The notes below the pieces were generated by a model. It ran no database searches and was not told the origin of the DNA. It saw only the letters and a list, made by a program, of their open reading frames with translations. The translations under genes were made by a program, and so were the position numbers. A stretch of 64,000 nucleotides of DNA, taken from contig CM040121.1 of the NCBI GenBank assembly GCA_022559845.1, positions 514,208,566 through 514,272,565 of the forward strand, given 5' to 3'. Below, in pieces: positions 42,875 through 55,783 of this stretch. The stretch's first letter is position 1, and each line of letters starts with the position of its first letter. Source of the DNA: Amorphophallus konjac (taxonomy: Eukaryota > Streptophyta > Magnoliopsida > Alismatales > Araceae).

Positions 42875-45800
42875 ATGGCATCTGACTCTTCTTTCTCCTC
42901 CCGTGCTGTGGTGACATGGAGGGACGTTCATTCTCTAGATAGAGGCCATGGCAAGCTGGCCATAGTGGCAGAGTCCTCTGATTCAGAGACCGAGATGGTG
43001 GACACAGACCGCCTGCTGATCATCGGGAGTGATTCTTTCAAGTATGAACGCCCTGACGGCTCCAGAGTGGATCATCCCAAGGACAAGCACCTAATGTCTT
43101 TTCTGAAGCGGTTCAATCTTCAAGGAAAGTGGGATCTGTTCCTCGTCCGAAAGGCTGAGCTAGCACTGCTTGAAGGGCGGGACAGCCTCACTGAATGTGT
43201 TGTAAGGGGAAGACCCATATATCTGCCAGGTGAGCCCAGGAAGTGGGGTGCCCTACTTGGGCTTCAGGAGCTATCTCCACAAGATGGGTTGTTGACGAGA
43301 GCCCCTGAATTTGTTCCTGCCAGATGGAACGAGTCTGCGGGTCGTGTAGACCGGGAGAAGGCATCTTTCGGTTTGTTCTTGGCCCCGCTAAAGTGGGGGT
43401 ATCGAGACGAGCCCTTCCTGTTAGACTGTCTAGCAGTTCGGTTCAAGCACCAGATTTTTGTGGGGTGGTTCACAGATTTGAACGCCACCGACACCCATGC
43501 TTTCAGGCCAGGAGCAGTAGAATTCACAGATTTTGTTTTGCAGCATTATGTACCTATCTTGATTAGAGAAGGTGTGTATCATAGTGTGTATGCATCAAGG
43601 TACCGCTATCCCATCTCAAAGGGCCTCTGCTGCGGTATGATTGAGGTGTTCTGCCCGAAGTACAACACCTTCTACACTTCAGAAGGAGAGACGTCATTGG
43701 ACCTTTGGAGTCTCTCACAGTTAAGTGGCCTCCCGATTGACGGTGAGCCGTATGAAGAGGTCTGCTGGCCAGATTGGCTAAAAGACCAGACGGACGGTGA
43801 AGGGCGATACTTGACCGGTTTCGCCTACCGCTATCTAACGAAGGCGTATCGTAGCCTCTGCCGTTCTTCGCATGACGCCAAGGGGTGTGGAAGCCTGGAG
43901 AGAAGAGGCGTGTGCGTATGGGTACATGGCTTCATCATTTCTTCAAAGGGGAGCAGAAATACACAGATTTCCCCTCGGTAGTGCCGGCTCCTGTTCAGCG
44001 GAAGAAAAGAGTTCAGTGACAGGCTACTTTCCCCTCGACTTCAGAGGGAGGACAACCAGGAGGGCCCAACCCCAGGGGTGTTGATGCAGTCACTCATTAT
44101 GCTGCGTTTATGACTTATTGGATCTGCTCCTTTGCTCTCCCGCAGGGTGACAAGAGCGTGATCAGGGCAGAGGCTATTTATCCTGCCTGCCTGATGGCTT
44201 GGGGCATGAAGCTCTCGCTTTGCCCTGTTGCACTATGTTTGATATACAAACTGCTGGGAGACCTGCACCACTTGCGCCTTCCCAAGAATCTTCGGGGGGT
44301 TGGCCCGTTGCATTTCTTTAACGCTTGAGTCTGCACTCTCTTCCTAGAGGCTGCTCCTTGATCGCTCCAGTCAGCACAGCTGGTTCCCAGGATGGTATAG
44401 TTTGCCAGTGTTGAGCCGACCCGAGTGGCGGACCAGCTCTTTGCTCTTCGTGGGAAACTTATAAAAGTTCCACTGGATTCTCCGAGGGTCCTGCACTTTT
44501 GGAGTCTGGCGGCCCACACTAGTCCCTTGGTGAACAGGATGACGGAGTGCCGTCTGGGTGTGGTGGAGAAATATGTTCATCCCATCTCTGATGCCAAGTG
44601 CACGAGACCAATTTTGGAGTCAGAGCTGATAGATTGGGCGTTATCCATAAGGCCAAGCGTCCTGGTTTGCCACAAGAGTGGCACCTTGTGGCTAGAGCCT
44701 TATTACCCTTTCCGATTCAGTCAGAATTTTGGCTATGACTAGCACATTCCAGCTAGTTCCACCCAATTCACGCTGCCGAACAGGGCCCGAGCCGGCCAAG
44801 TGTCAAATGACGAGGCCCGCACATGGTGGGACTATTTTCACCGTCGAGAGGCAGCTTCATTCAGAGTTCTGGTCCCCGCACGCTTTCCCCGTGTGACTCC
44901 AGAGTACATCAAATGGTGGAATGCGCGCACGGGCTTTTATAGAGACTCGAGAAGAGAATGTTGGGCTGTTGCAGAGTGTAAATTTCTGGATTACCAGCCA
45001 GTGCCTGCTCTGGATATTGACCCGGCTTACTTGAAGAGGTTGAAATCTCGGACGAACACTACAGTGGCGAACTATCTGGAAGCGTGCAAAGCTGCCAAGC
45101 AAAGTTCATCCAAGATCGAGCCAAAGCTTCCGGAGATTAGCAAGGATGGTTTCTTGAAGACACTTCAAGGCCTGTGCCGCGTGAGCGGCGAGCGATTGGT
45201 TCTTCAACAAATTCCTTTGCCAGTGGAAGAGCCGATGCCCTCTATAGCTTCCTGGCGTCCTGAGAATGATCGGCTTTATCCTTACAGGACTTTCATCAGG
45301 GTAGAAGACCGACGGCTGGAGCTTTATGAGGGCACTCCCTGGTTGTTTGTGTTGCTGCGCTCCCACGGAATTTCAGTGGGCGGCCCTAGTGAAAGCATAT
45401 TGGGCCGACCCGTTCTTCTTTCTTTCAAATATGCTGATGGATGGGGGCTATACCACCTCGGCCTGTATAATCATTTATCTTCACGCGGCCATGCGGACCT
45501 TGCGTTGTTGGCCGAACAGTGTGAGGCGATAGGGGACATATGCTGGCTGGTTCGCGTAGCCGCCTCCAGGGACAAGGAGCCTTCGCTGTTCTACTGGCCA
45601 CTTTCTTCCTTTTATATGGGACCAGCGAGTATTTTTCTTTCTCTTATCTTCAGCTTTTGGCCTTCCTGTTTGCTGTCGTCTATGTCATCTCTCCCCTTTT
45701 TGCCTTCGCATATGTGCAGTTTGGCTTTCATCGGAGGAGACCAGACATTTCAGGGAGCTGATGATAAAAGCTCAGAAGTCGACATATTTTGAAGTTTCGG

Positions 45801-47996
45801 AAGCCACCCCGACCACGACGCCACTTCCTCCAGGTGATTCACGGAAGCGGACGAGGTCCCATGTCCGGGAGGCCGTCACTCGAGCGAAACGGGCGTGTCG
45901 AAAGAAGACCGTAGACCCAGCACCAGCGGTCATTCTTCCGAGAGTGGTCTCATTTGAAGAGTTCGAGACCTCTCGTCCTGAAGCTCGCATGACCCGACGT
46001 ATGCCTCTTATCCTGTGTTCAGTCGTCACCTTGGCAACATAGGTCACTTCTTATTCTTGCAAACGCAGCTGCTTCGTCTGCAATGGCCGCGCAAGCGGCT
46101 GTCACCTCTGCGGGAGCCGGAGAGAGAGAGGAGGTAGTGCAGACATATCTGCCCTCTCCCATGCCCAGTCACGAGATGGAAGGTAATTGATGGCCCATCT
46201 AACTGCAAGCTTTTGTAGTTTATTGTCCCCTGGGCTCACATGGGGGCTCTCCTTTTCTCAGCTTTAGTCGAGATTCAACCACATTCTCCCTCTGTCGTGG
46301 AATTAACTGAGGGAATCTCTGTAGAGCCAGGGGTAATTCCAGGAAGTCGATCTACTCCTGAAGCTCGTTCGCCTGCTATCCCTGTCACAGAGTTGGCTGA
46401 GCAGGCTCTTATCGAGCAAGAGGCTCTGGGGGGTGACCTCCCAAGTGAAGGACCACCGGTTTTGAGAGAGAAAGAACCGATGTTGGTTCAAAGCTCATCC
46501 TCGTCGGAGCAGGTGGACTATGGCAGCGGCTCGAGTGATGAAGATTTCCCCTTGACGGGAACAGAGGCCGAGGACGCTGCGGTGTCTTCCACCTATGAGA
46601 GCGACTTTACAACTTTTAGTCATCCACGGCTGACGCTGAGCGGCTTTGGACCACCAGGTTCCTTAGTGGGAGAAGGGCCGGAGGTGACAGAGATGGTAGC
46701 CCCTGCTGTTGCAGAGTTGAGCTTAATGCCGACTGTGGTAAGAGATACACTTTTTAGTCTTGTGCTTATTCTCGTCTGGCCATCATGCTGGTCTTTCGAG
46801 ATTCTTATGCTCTCTTTCTCTTGCAGGCTTCTACTGGTCAGGCCGAGGTCACCTTGTCGACGGTCACTGTGAAGATACCTCTACCGCCTCTCAGCGCAGA
46901 CCCGCCATTGTTCCCGCCGGTCCTGAGGCCCATAGCCCTACGATATCCGAAGGATTATATGATGGTAGCGGGCTCGGAGGCGCCGAGGATGGTTGCTGGG
47001 TCTGAGCCGTCAGCTTTGACTTCGGAGCAGCAGCAACTTGTCATTGCTGATAAGACACTTCCGAGTGAAGAGGACCTTCCTAGGGCAGAGGAAGGTGAGA
47101 TTATGGAAGGGATGACCGGAGGCTCGACGACCCCAACCCTTGCAATCGAATCAGCATTGGTGGCAACTGGAGGGGCTGGAAATGGTGACCAACTGCTCCC
47201 TACTATCGAGGGTCGAGACGCGGCGCCCTCGTACGAGGTTGGGAGGGAAGCAGATATCATCGATAGTCCCGCCGTTGCGTTGTCTGCTGGGGCTGGTCTT
47301 GGTACGGACGCTTTGCAAGACATGCCATCCTCGTCTTTTGCGCCGAACGATGATATTTGGTCTGCAGTTGACAGCCGTGTAGAATTTCATCTCCCGGATA
47401 CGTCGTCACTTGGTTTGCAATCATCGAGTGATCTAGTGTGGCAGTATCTGGAGACATTGAGAGAGACCGTGACAGCTCACCCAGACTTAACTTATGTGCA
47501 GTTGAGGGGTCTTGTCGAACACCTCTCCCGCACCTTGTTGGCCTTTGGCTGCCCCATGGAGGACTGGGTGCAGCGGGTAGTTTTGCTCCTGAAGCACGTG
47601 AACAGGAGGGAGTTCATCGGCCGTAGCTTGATAGATCAAATGGCGGCCACAAAACTTGAAAGGGCAGAGTGTCAGACTGCCCTTCAGTCATTGAGAGGGA
47701 CTGCCCAGCAGATGCGGGATGCTGTTGACGATTCTGGCCAACGCCCGACCTCTTTCAAGACTCGGATAGTTGAGTTCCGTGCCGAACTCGACCAGGCTGA
47801 AGCAGAACTAGCACTGTCCGACCAACTGTGTGTTCAGCACATAGATATGGCTGAGCTGGCAGAAGAGTAGGCCGCATCGCTTGAGGAGAAATTGGTGCGA
47901 CTGCGGGATGAGGAAACCCGTCTGCAGGAGCTGGCCCGCTACCCGTCCTTAGGGCTGCTGGAGTTCGAGGACATCTTTCCTCGCTTGCTGCAATAG
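42875..47996 (+). pseudogene. Five-exon PMD accessory gene, copy A2
   Basis: Exons are 42875-45628, 45720-45998, 46069-46182, 46262-46737 and 46827-47996. All introns (70-91 bp) have GT-AG ends, and their phases equal those of A1. The ATG at 42875 aligns with the A1 start; the longer frame from 42836 lacks an ATG and was not used. Exon 1 holds the PMD motifs (GETSLDLWSLSQLSGLPIDG, then PYYPFRFSQNFGYD). It is broken by a frameshift near 43890, TGA near 44017, TGA at 44326-44328 (Trp in A1), TGA near 44360 (Arg in A1), further changes, and TAG at 44740-44742 (Gln in A1). Exons 2-5 are open except for TAG at 47868-47870 (Gln in A1). The C-terminal ELARYPSLGLLEFEDIF tail is kept. Most stops look like C-to-T change, as expected from methylated DNA. 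Confidence 0.8.
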
Positions 47997-48360
47997 CTTT
48001 ATCATTTTCTCTTCCTTTTTTTGCAAACTTTCATGTATTCCAAGGGGTGTGTCCCCCAGGTAACATTTATTTTTCCTTTTATGTTTGAATGGAAAACTTT
48101 TGTTCTCTTATTTTGCACATCTGTTTGCTGAGCCAATTTATTTAGTCCGGGGTATGTCAGTTGCTAAGGCAGGAGAGCGCTCACACCTTCAGGGAAGGGG
48201 CGAGGGGTTCGCTCCACCACGGCGCAACTTCCCCTTTGGACCACTGATCCGCCTAGGCCGAGCATCAGGGGATGAAGAGAGAGGTCTGCGGGCCACCAAG
48301 GGCCGGAGGGTAGGACTAGAGGTTTATTTGTAGATCTTGTCAGAGGTGACAAAGGTTGAC
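47997..48360 (+). other. 3' flank of PMD gene A2
   Basis: It contains a T-rich stretch after the stop and a block (48170-48260) conserved with the A1 3' flank in inverse orientation. No gene is supported. Confidence 0.5.
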
Positions 48361-49345
48361 GGTAAAGGGAGGTTCCTCCATTAATACGAACGCGAGGTCT
48401 AGGTTAAGGGAAACACTGACCGGTCTTGTCGATGATGACAAGGGTCAATAATAACTTATTCATTGGCATTGGATAAATGCTGAAGCAAAGAAAGTTTATT
48501 CATTAACGAGGACATAAGGTCCGGGTTAAGGGGATATTGACCGGTCTTGCCGATGGTGACAAGGGTCGATAGTAGCTAGCTCATCGACATGGGACAAATG
48601 TCGAAGCAAAGGTAGGTTCAAAGGCGCAAAGCTCACACGGGAACCTTTGTAGGAATTAAGTAACAAATGAGAGTATGACATCATTATTTCATCATCATCA
48701 TTCACATCTTTTTTATTCATCATCTTTTCTCCACCCTTTTTTTTGGTCACATTACTGACTTAAGCGCCCTTACGGGTTTTCGCCGAAGCCAGCCCCCTCT
48801 TGCTTTTGTCCACGCGCCCTTGCGGGTTTTCACGTGATGGGGTACCCGATTTTACTTGCGGTGCCCTTTCGGGTTTTCACCACAGCTGGGTTAGAGTCAT
48901 TTTTGCCCTTGTCCTGATACAAGAGCAAGTCCGGCGAGGCACCTCTATTTTAAGCCTCATTTTTATTCTCATCATTTTTTGAACTCAATTCTAGGGACAA
49001 AGCCGGGATAGGCGAGGGCTGGTTAGTTATCAGCGGACGGGTAGGCCGAGCCGAGGAGATGCTGGCCGACCTTGCTGATGATGACAAGGGCCAGGCCTAG
49101 CTTGCTCATCAACAATGGTTGACTGTCAAAGAAAAGGAAGGCTTATTCATTAACGAGGACGAAAGGTCCAAGTTAAGGGAGAAGTTGACCGATCTTGCCG
49201 ATGATGACAAGGGTCGCAAGGAGGTTGACCGATCTTGTCGATGATGACAAGGGTCGTAAGGAGGTTGACAGACCTTGCCGATGATGACAAGGGTCACAAG
49301 GAAGTTGACCGATCTTGCCGATGATGACAAGGGTCGCAAGGAGGT
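48360..49345. repeat. 3' UTR repeats of element A2
   Basis: At 48410-48620 units of about 121 bp carry GACCGGTCTTG(C/T)CGATG(A/G)TG. At 48745-48960 lies an inverted, diverged copy of the 200-bp block from 5395-5600. At 49185-49345 there are five 38-40 bp units around CTTGCCGATGATGACAAGGG. All three repeat types occur in A1 with different copy numbers. Confidence 0.85.
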
Positions 49346-49349
49346 TGAC

Positions 49350-51417
49350 TGATGCGGGACAAACACGGGGACCGACTCTAAGTGATATGGACCTCGAACT
49401 ATAAATGCACACACGACCAGCAACATTCGATGGGAGAGACATTAGACCCAACACTAAGAGCTCATATGGGCTATACGTCGCTAACAGAAACGCAAGCTCA
49501 CTTGTCGTCCCAAGCGAGGGAAACGCGGATCGTGCACGGTTGAGGAACCGGCAGAGTTAAGGGTAGTCCGACTCACTTCCGTGCTCGGATCGAGCCACGG
49601 GACGGGTCACTCTCTCGCTCACAGGGGTGACATGGACTCACGGGCTAGAATCCTATGCTCTCACAGCGGCATACGACCATATACTAGCTAAGCAAAGTAA
49701 TGCCAAGAAGTTACGATCGTACCTCCACGCACCCGGCGTGGGGAAGACAACCCCGGCCAAAACTGGACTCCCGGTTAACAAAAATTACAGTGGTACAAAT
49801 GATTTGACCCACTCCACGCAGGGAGGTAATAGGTCACATGTGGGGCCCGGGAGTCATGCGAATTGGGTTGACGGGCAGCATCTTGATGTGGATCCGACGG
49901 TGCCGAATCCACGTTTTGGTGCTATCCCGACGGAGCGATCTACGGGTCCGTGGGGCCCACGGACCGCTCTGTCCTCTGGGTCTATTGGGGTGGGTCCCGC
50001 TATGATGGAGACCCCTGGTGGCGTGCCTACCTGGAAGACGGTCGGGCGGGAGCGCCGGTCGGAGGCCGATCAGCTCCGATCTCCAAGCTTTGGAGTTGCT
50101 GCCCACGGACTGGTTGCTTCTGTTTTCAGGCACGCGATCCGGCGAGATCAGCTGCTGCGATCAATCCTGATGTTGGATCGATGCACAGAAGGTATCGTTG
50201 GAAAGCTCTTTTGAAGTAGTTCGATCTAGGGCTAGAGAGAAAAATTGGATCTGCACGGATCTGGCCTTAGTCTATTTTTGAAGTTGCTATTGGATAGTGC
50301 CCGAAATATCAGGGCCGCAATGAAGTTTCTTGAGAACTGCCATTGACCGTAGGGTATACCTCAGATTCAGACCTCAAGCTCTTCATAAAAATTGTAGAGG
50401 GAAGAGAGAGGAAAACGAAAATATTTTTTGTGAAGGGTTTTGTTAAGGTTTGGATGGGGAAAGGTATTTTAGACTGGTGGGTGGTCGGATCTGGACAGAG
50501 GTAGATAGAACTGTAGAGGGATCTGAAAGTGAATTCTAGAAAATAGGTGGAGGCCTGTGGAAATTCTACGAAAATTCTTGAGTTATGGGGATGGTGGGTA
50601 GAACCTCCAGTAATTTTGGGGGTTCCAGAAAAAAATCAAAAGGTGGTCCGAAGATGGGAAAGTAAGGGTGGCTGTGGATCTAAACTGAAAACAGGCAGAT
50701 CTGGAAGGAAAAGATGGACAAAAATGGAAAAATGGAAATTAGAAGTTGGAAGCCCAACCAATTTTTATGGGATGTGGGGGGCACCTCTGGAACTCACCCT
50801 GAAAGTTTGAGCTCAAGAAGAGTTCGTGGCTGAGAGCATAAATTCGTGGAAGTGGGATCTATCCTGGATGGATAGAACTTCGGCGAACACGACGGTGGTG
50901 CGATGGCGGCACGGTGGCGACGACGACGAGCTCCGGAACTGATAGAGGAGGCTTCACACCTCAAGAACACAGCCTTCCCAGCTATAGAACGGGGAGAGAG
51001 GAGAGAGATAGGGGGCGGCCCTTGCTCCTTTGGGAGAAATTCTGATTTTCTTTGGCATTAATTCCACACAAAATAGAAATACAAGGTTCTTATAGAAAAT
51101 ACAAAAAGACTAGTTCTATCCCTAGATCTAGGGTTGGGGAAGGGTAAAATAGGGAGTTCAAATTTATTTCTCCCATGTGATTTGGAATCAAATAAAATAA
51201 AAATTCAAATCCTAATATAATACTATATAAAGGGGGCGCCCCCTTGACTTAAGGCCATTCCAACTTTGAAATTTTGTTCCCTTTGTCCCCCCCTTGGTCC
51301 ACTCTTCTAAAAGCCCAGTATTGGAAGGTTGACAGACCCCACATGGGCCCTAGAGATGAGGTGGATCAATGAGGAAGAGGTAGGGGGCCCGCGGGACCCG
51401 GGTGGTCTCATATTACA
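49350..51417 (-). mobile_element. LTR of a chromovirus (about 2.07 kb)
   Basis: On the plus strand it opens TGATGCGGGACAAAC and ends TCATATTACA, an inverted TG...CA LTR. It lies just downstream (minus strand) of a gypsy pol that ends at 51506. A purine-rich GTAAGAGGGG stretch before its start could be the polypurine tract. No coding sequence is supported inside it. Confidence 0.65.
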
Positions 51418-51505
51418 AATAAACCCCTCTTACAATCCAAATAAAACTAACTAAACACACATTGCACACAAATGAAATCCCCAAAAACATGATAAATACT
51501 AAGAC

Positions 51506-52528
51506 TCAAGGGGTAGTCTCCAGGCTATCTCCGAGCCATATGGACGCCGAAGTGGCTCGAGTGGTGCTCCGCGTACGGTACCGGTGGCTCGCCGGTTCGT
51601 GCCGCTCGTGTGCTCTGGTGTCCGCACCAATTCTCCCCGGGTGAGAGAAACTCGACCCTGTCGAGTAAGGGTCTGCGTCACTCTGGTACCGCTCCAGTAG
51701 GTTCGGATCAATCTGCTGCAACTCTCCATGGGTGATCCATGTATCCTCGGTGGCGGGCCGCCCTCTCCATCGCACTAGGTAGCGCGGGTAGGATCCACTC
51801 CTGGTAACTGTCACCTGCTCATCCAGTATATGATCTATATGCTCTCGCTGCCATGGAAAAGGGGTGGGAGGTGGATATTCAGGTGTGGGATCACTCTCAA
51901 TGGGAGGGGATGGCTCGAAAGGCTCACTAGGGATCACCGTTGGGTCCCTATATGCAACTAGATCCGATAGATTGAAAGTAGAGCTTATACCATATTCCTC
52001 GGGCAGGTCCACAACATACGCATTGGATCCAACACGTTTCAACACTCTAAATGGACCGGCTCCGCGAGCTTACAATTTCTTTACGGTTCCAGAGGGAAAC
52101 CGTTCAGGTCTTACCCTGATCATGACATATTCACCCTCCTGGAACTCTCGGTGGTGTCGGTGGGCATCGACTAGCTCTTTGTACCGTGCATTGCTGGCCT
52201 CAATGTGACGACGGATGTCGTCATGCAAACTCCTAACATGCCTAGCAAACGACTCGGCAGACTCCAACACTCGTGCATGGATGGGCATGGGAACAAGATC
52301 CACTGGCTTCCTAGGCCTACGACCTGTGACAATCTCGAATGGACTCATACCGGTAGACCTGTTAACCGAATCATTATATGCAAATTCTGCCAGTGGTAAT
52401 ATGAGATCCCAATCCCCTAGACGATCCCTGACAAGACACCTCAAAAGGTCACCCAGACTCCTATTGACCACCTCGGTCTGACCATCTGTCTGGGGGTGAT
52501 ATGCAGTGGAAAACTTGAGGTGAGTACT
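51506..52528 (-). pseudogene. pol: Chromovirus integrase fragment with chromodomain
   Basis: Reading leftwards, it begins inside the integrase core at STHLKFSTAYHPQTDGQTE, which holds the last catalytic Glu. It continues through the GKPY-like segment and AFAYNDSVNRSTGMSPFEIV, then the C-terminal domain (EGEYVMIRVRPERFPSGTVK). A TAA at 52067-52069 interrupts it where plant chromoviruses have a Leu-His-Ala-Arg type run. The frame goes on with VGSNAYVVDLPEEYGISSTFNLSDL, then a chromodomain (IDHILDEQVTVTRSG to YLVRWRGRPATEDTW) and stops at 51506. Chromodomains tether integration to marked chromatin. The 5' part is cut by the Athila LTR near 52528, and the stop makes it a pseudogene. Confidence 0.9.
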
Positions 52529-54834
52529 GATGGCGGGAAAACGCACGTCGTTAATACGTCCCGCTACCAAATTAAAATATCCGGCCCACAAATTAAATAA
52601 ATAGAATAGTTAAGTGATGAGACCGAGTCGAATCCACAGGGAGAAGTAGATTTGAAAGTTGAAAACCTTGAGTTTTTAACATTTAAAAATCATGAAAATT
52701 GAATTGAAACCGCCTTAGGGTGTGGGAAGGATGTAAAGAAAGGGAAGTGGATGAAAGAACTACGAAAAGAAAATTATAATAAAACTAGGGTGACATTAGA
52801 ATGATAATAACTTTTAAACGGGCAAGAATTAGAAAAACTGACAGAAGACAAAGTTAAAGATCAGAGGGTTAGGAATAATTTTTATGAAGAGTGTAGAGAC
52901 AGAAAATGAGAGGAAGGAGGTAAAAATTGGGAAAACACGGAACCTATGCGCGCGGATGAACAGTAAAAACGTTAAAGACAGAACTGTGGGAAAATTAAAA
53001 TAACTCAAAAACAAAGAAGAATTGGAGGAAGTCGTAGAAGAATAAAAGTTAGATCTATAAGAGGAGAAATTTTTATGAAGAACGTAGAATGAAAAGAGAA
53101 CTGGAAGGACTTCAAAATTGAGAAATGACAGAAGGTATCAACTCGGATGAATAGTAACTGATCAGGATAGAACTTAGAAAAATATGCAATAACTTAAAAA
53201 CGAAGAGGAATTAGAGAAAATAGTAAAAATAGAAAATGTGTAGAATTGAAATATGAATAACTTTGAAGAAGATGAGAAATTGAAATAACGATTACAAAAA
53301 TATGTAAATGACTATGAAAGGGCTAAAATCTTAAGAACTTGTAATAACCACCACTCAAAATTTCAAGACTTCTAATAATTTAAATGAATAATAAGATTGA
53401 AAGAAATTAAAACCTGAAGGGCCTCCTGCCCCCTCTCTCTCTCCTTGCTTCTTCAATAACACCAAATTAACTCTCACAAATTTCTCACAAGCTTTCACAA
53501 AAACAAATGACAACAATAGAACTTAAAAACGTATTACAAAGCTTATTATCCTCAATACACATCCCAACCCTTCCTTTTATAGGCTTTAAACAAGCCTCTG
53601 TCTCTTTGTGCATTGCTCTCTGCTTGCTCTGTTTGTGTGAACCCCGCGTGAAGTAGTGTGAAGGTTGCAGCTGCTATTTTGCCAATGAAGTCGGCCCGTG
53701 TGTGAAGCTGCATGTTCTTTGCTCTGCCATCGGCTTTCTTCCTTCGCGTGGAACCCTTAACTATGTGAATCCTTGAAGAATGCGGCTTGGCCGCATGTTG
53801 ACCCGCCAACCCGTGTGCCTGCCGAAATCGCCAGCCGACATGAAGAGAGGCCGTGTGTGAAGCACTTTCACCATCCTCGTTTGAAGCCCGCTGAAGACAT
53901 GTGAACCTCGTGGACCACCCTCCCCAAAGTCACGATGCGAAGCCCACGGCCGCTGTATGTGTGTACCGTCATGAAGAAACCTGCATGGCCCGCTGAAGTT
54001 ATTTGAAGAGGCCACTGCCCATCGTGAAGGTGGCTTGAAGTGGCCCTTGCGCATTGAATGCAAAGGTCCCACCATGCATGAAGGAGCCTGCATATGCATT
54101 GCATGTTGACGTGGGCCTTTCATGTTGGATGAAAAGGACCTGCACCCATGTGTGTTAAGAGCAATTAGATGTGTATAGAGAATAGATATATATATAATAT
54201 GATTATGTTATGTGAGAGAAATTAAGGCTTCAACGTGGCTCTCATCCACTGCTGCATGCCTGTGATCATATATATGTACATTAGATATCTATAGATATAT
54301 TAGATATGTAGTGATATCTAAATATATTATATGTATTTAGATATGAGTGATATCTAAATATATATAATATATATTAGATACATTAGATATGTATAGATAG
54401 TATATAAATATGTTATATGTTATATATATTATATATGTATAGATATTAAGAATATATAAGTATATTATGAATATGAATACATATATCGATATATAGGTAT
54501 ATATATATTAAGAATATATTATATGAATATGTATATATTATATATAAGTGAATATATATTATTTTTTACTTTTCTTTTCTTTTTTCTTCTTTTTTTTCTT
54601 TTGTTTTATTTGGACTAAGATTGGGCTTGGTCGGCATGGGCTTTGACTCATTCTTGAGCAGACTTGTGGAGTTCCTGTAAATAACATATTTATTGCTCAA
54701 ATGATAATAATTTCATCAAACTAAGTATTTTGATCGAAAATTGATATTAAGTGTGATAGTGCATAATTACTAAAATTAAAGCTCATAAAAAGTGTGTGTG
54801 TCGTAAGTTATCATCTAAAAATACACACTTATCA
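52529..54834 (-). mobile_element. Athila-like LTR 1
   Basis: The LTR start on the minus strand is TGATAAGTGTGTATTTTTAG at 54834, after a G-rich AAGTTGGGGGG tract. The left end lies in the chromovirus integrase near 52529. A TATA box, CCTATAAAAGG on the minus strand, is at about 53574-53583. It is very similar to LTR 2 over its whole length. The frame of about 120 codons at 53761-54123 is repeated in LTR 2 with a shifted start and is not convincing as a gene. Confidence 0.7.
54170..54560. repeat. AT-rich TAGATAT-type repeat in LTR 1
   Basis: Degenerate repeats of ATATTAGATATGTA and ATATCTAAATATAT fill about 390 bp. The same block recurs at 57430-57830 in LTR 2 and is absent from LTR 3. Confidence 0.85.
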
Positions 54835-55783
54835 CACCCCCCAACTTACTCATTGCTAGTCCCTTATCAATGCAAACAATTATGAATTAAGGACCAACAA
54901 GAGTTTAAAATATTCATGCCTCATTTCCAGATTATCTTTCATAGAGTCAACTAAAGATTAAGAATCTGGAAGCATTAACACACACTAGCCCGAGATTTGA
55001 AAATTAAGGTACATGATCAAGAAGTCAACTTAAAGTTCAATAGCACTTGTGCATGTGTAATGTTAAGTCCACAGTGAAGATAATTACATCTCCCATTTAC
55101 TATTCCGAACAAGTGCCTTTCAATCCTGCACTTCTTAATCAGAGCATTCAGCATACTAACTTTTTATATGCCTTATTGCTTTGTCCCTTTTGGGATCTCT
55201 CTCTTTTTTTTCTTTCTTTCTTCTTTTTTTCTATACACACATGATGCTGCACAATCCTTCACTATTTTACACGAACCTCAACACGTCTTAGGTGAAGTAG
55301 GCCCGGTTATACAGATCGAGGTTCCCTTTTCCTTTTGACGTGAACTTCAACACGTCTTAGGTGAAGTAGGCCCGGTTACTCAGAATCGGAGCATTTTTCA
55401 TAGTGTTTTTTCTCGAATTTTTTTTTTAATAGATAACATGGCAGAACGCTTATAAAAGATCTCTTCCTCAAAAAATGCAGAATATCAGAAAACATACCCA
55501 AAATAACAGAAGGCTTGTCTTAATTGTTTCATTAGTGTGTAAAGTGATTTTCATTTTTCTAAAGTGCACGTGAACTTTAAAGAGATTCTTAGATCAGTTT
55601 TCCATGGCTAGATGAAATAAATTTTCCATCATCCTTATCTAGTCATTGCTATTTAAGAATTACTTTCAATGGAAGTATGAATCATGAAACTAAAAATGGG
55701 TCAATTGAAAAAAATGAGGTTGAAAAAAAATGAGGTTGTATATGAATGCATGTGCAACATGAGTTCCATCCCCCCAACTTAAA
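54835..55783 (-). other. Athila-like 3' UTR piece 1
   Basis: It begins beside LTR 1 with CACCCCCCAACTTACTCATT and ends with CCCCCCAACTTAAATGATACG. Two copies of CACGTCTTAGGTGAAGTAGG lie at about 55282 and 55351. There is no open reading frame of substance. It lies between two LTRs with no pol between them. Confidence 0.7.

Larger units (their letters stand above)
38686..49349 (-). mobile_element. Tat-lineage element A2, inverted relative of A1
   Basis: On the minus strand the order is 3' UTR minisatellites (49345-48360), the PMD gene on the opposite (plus) strand, polypurine tract (42137-42124), LTR (42123 to about 38706) and a primer-site-like TGACATGCCC (38695-38686). Every block matches A1 in the same relative order, but no integrase is left. 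The chromovirus LTR begins directly at 49350, so A2 is cut there. Confidence 0.75.

Noticed and set aside
53761..54123. Open frame of about 120 codons in Athila LTR 1 (and its twin at 57019-57426)
   Set aside because: It lies in the transcribed leader part of the LTR, has no domain, and the twin has a changed start and an inserted codon pair. Similarity reflects LTR duplication.
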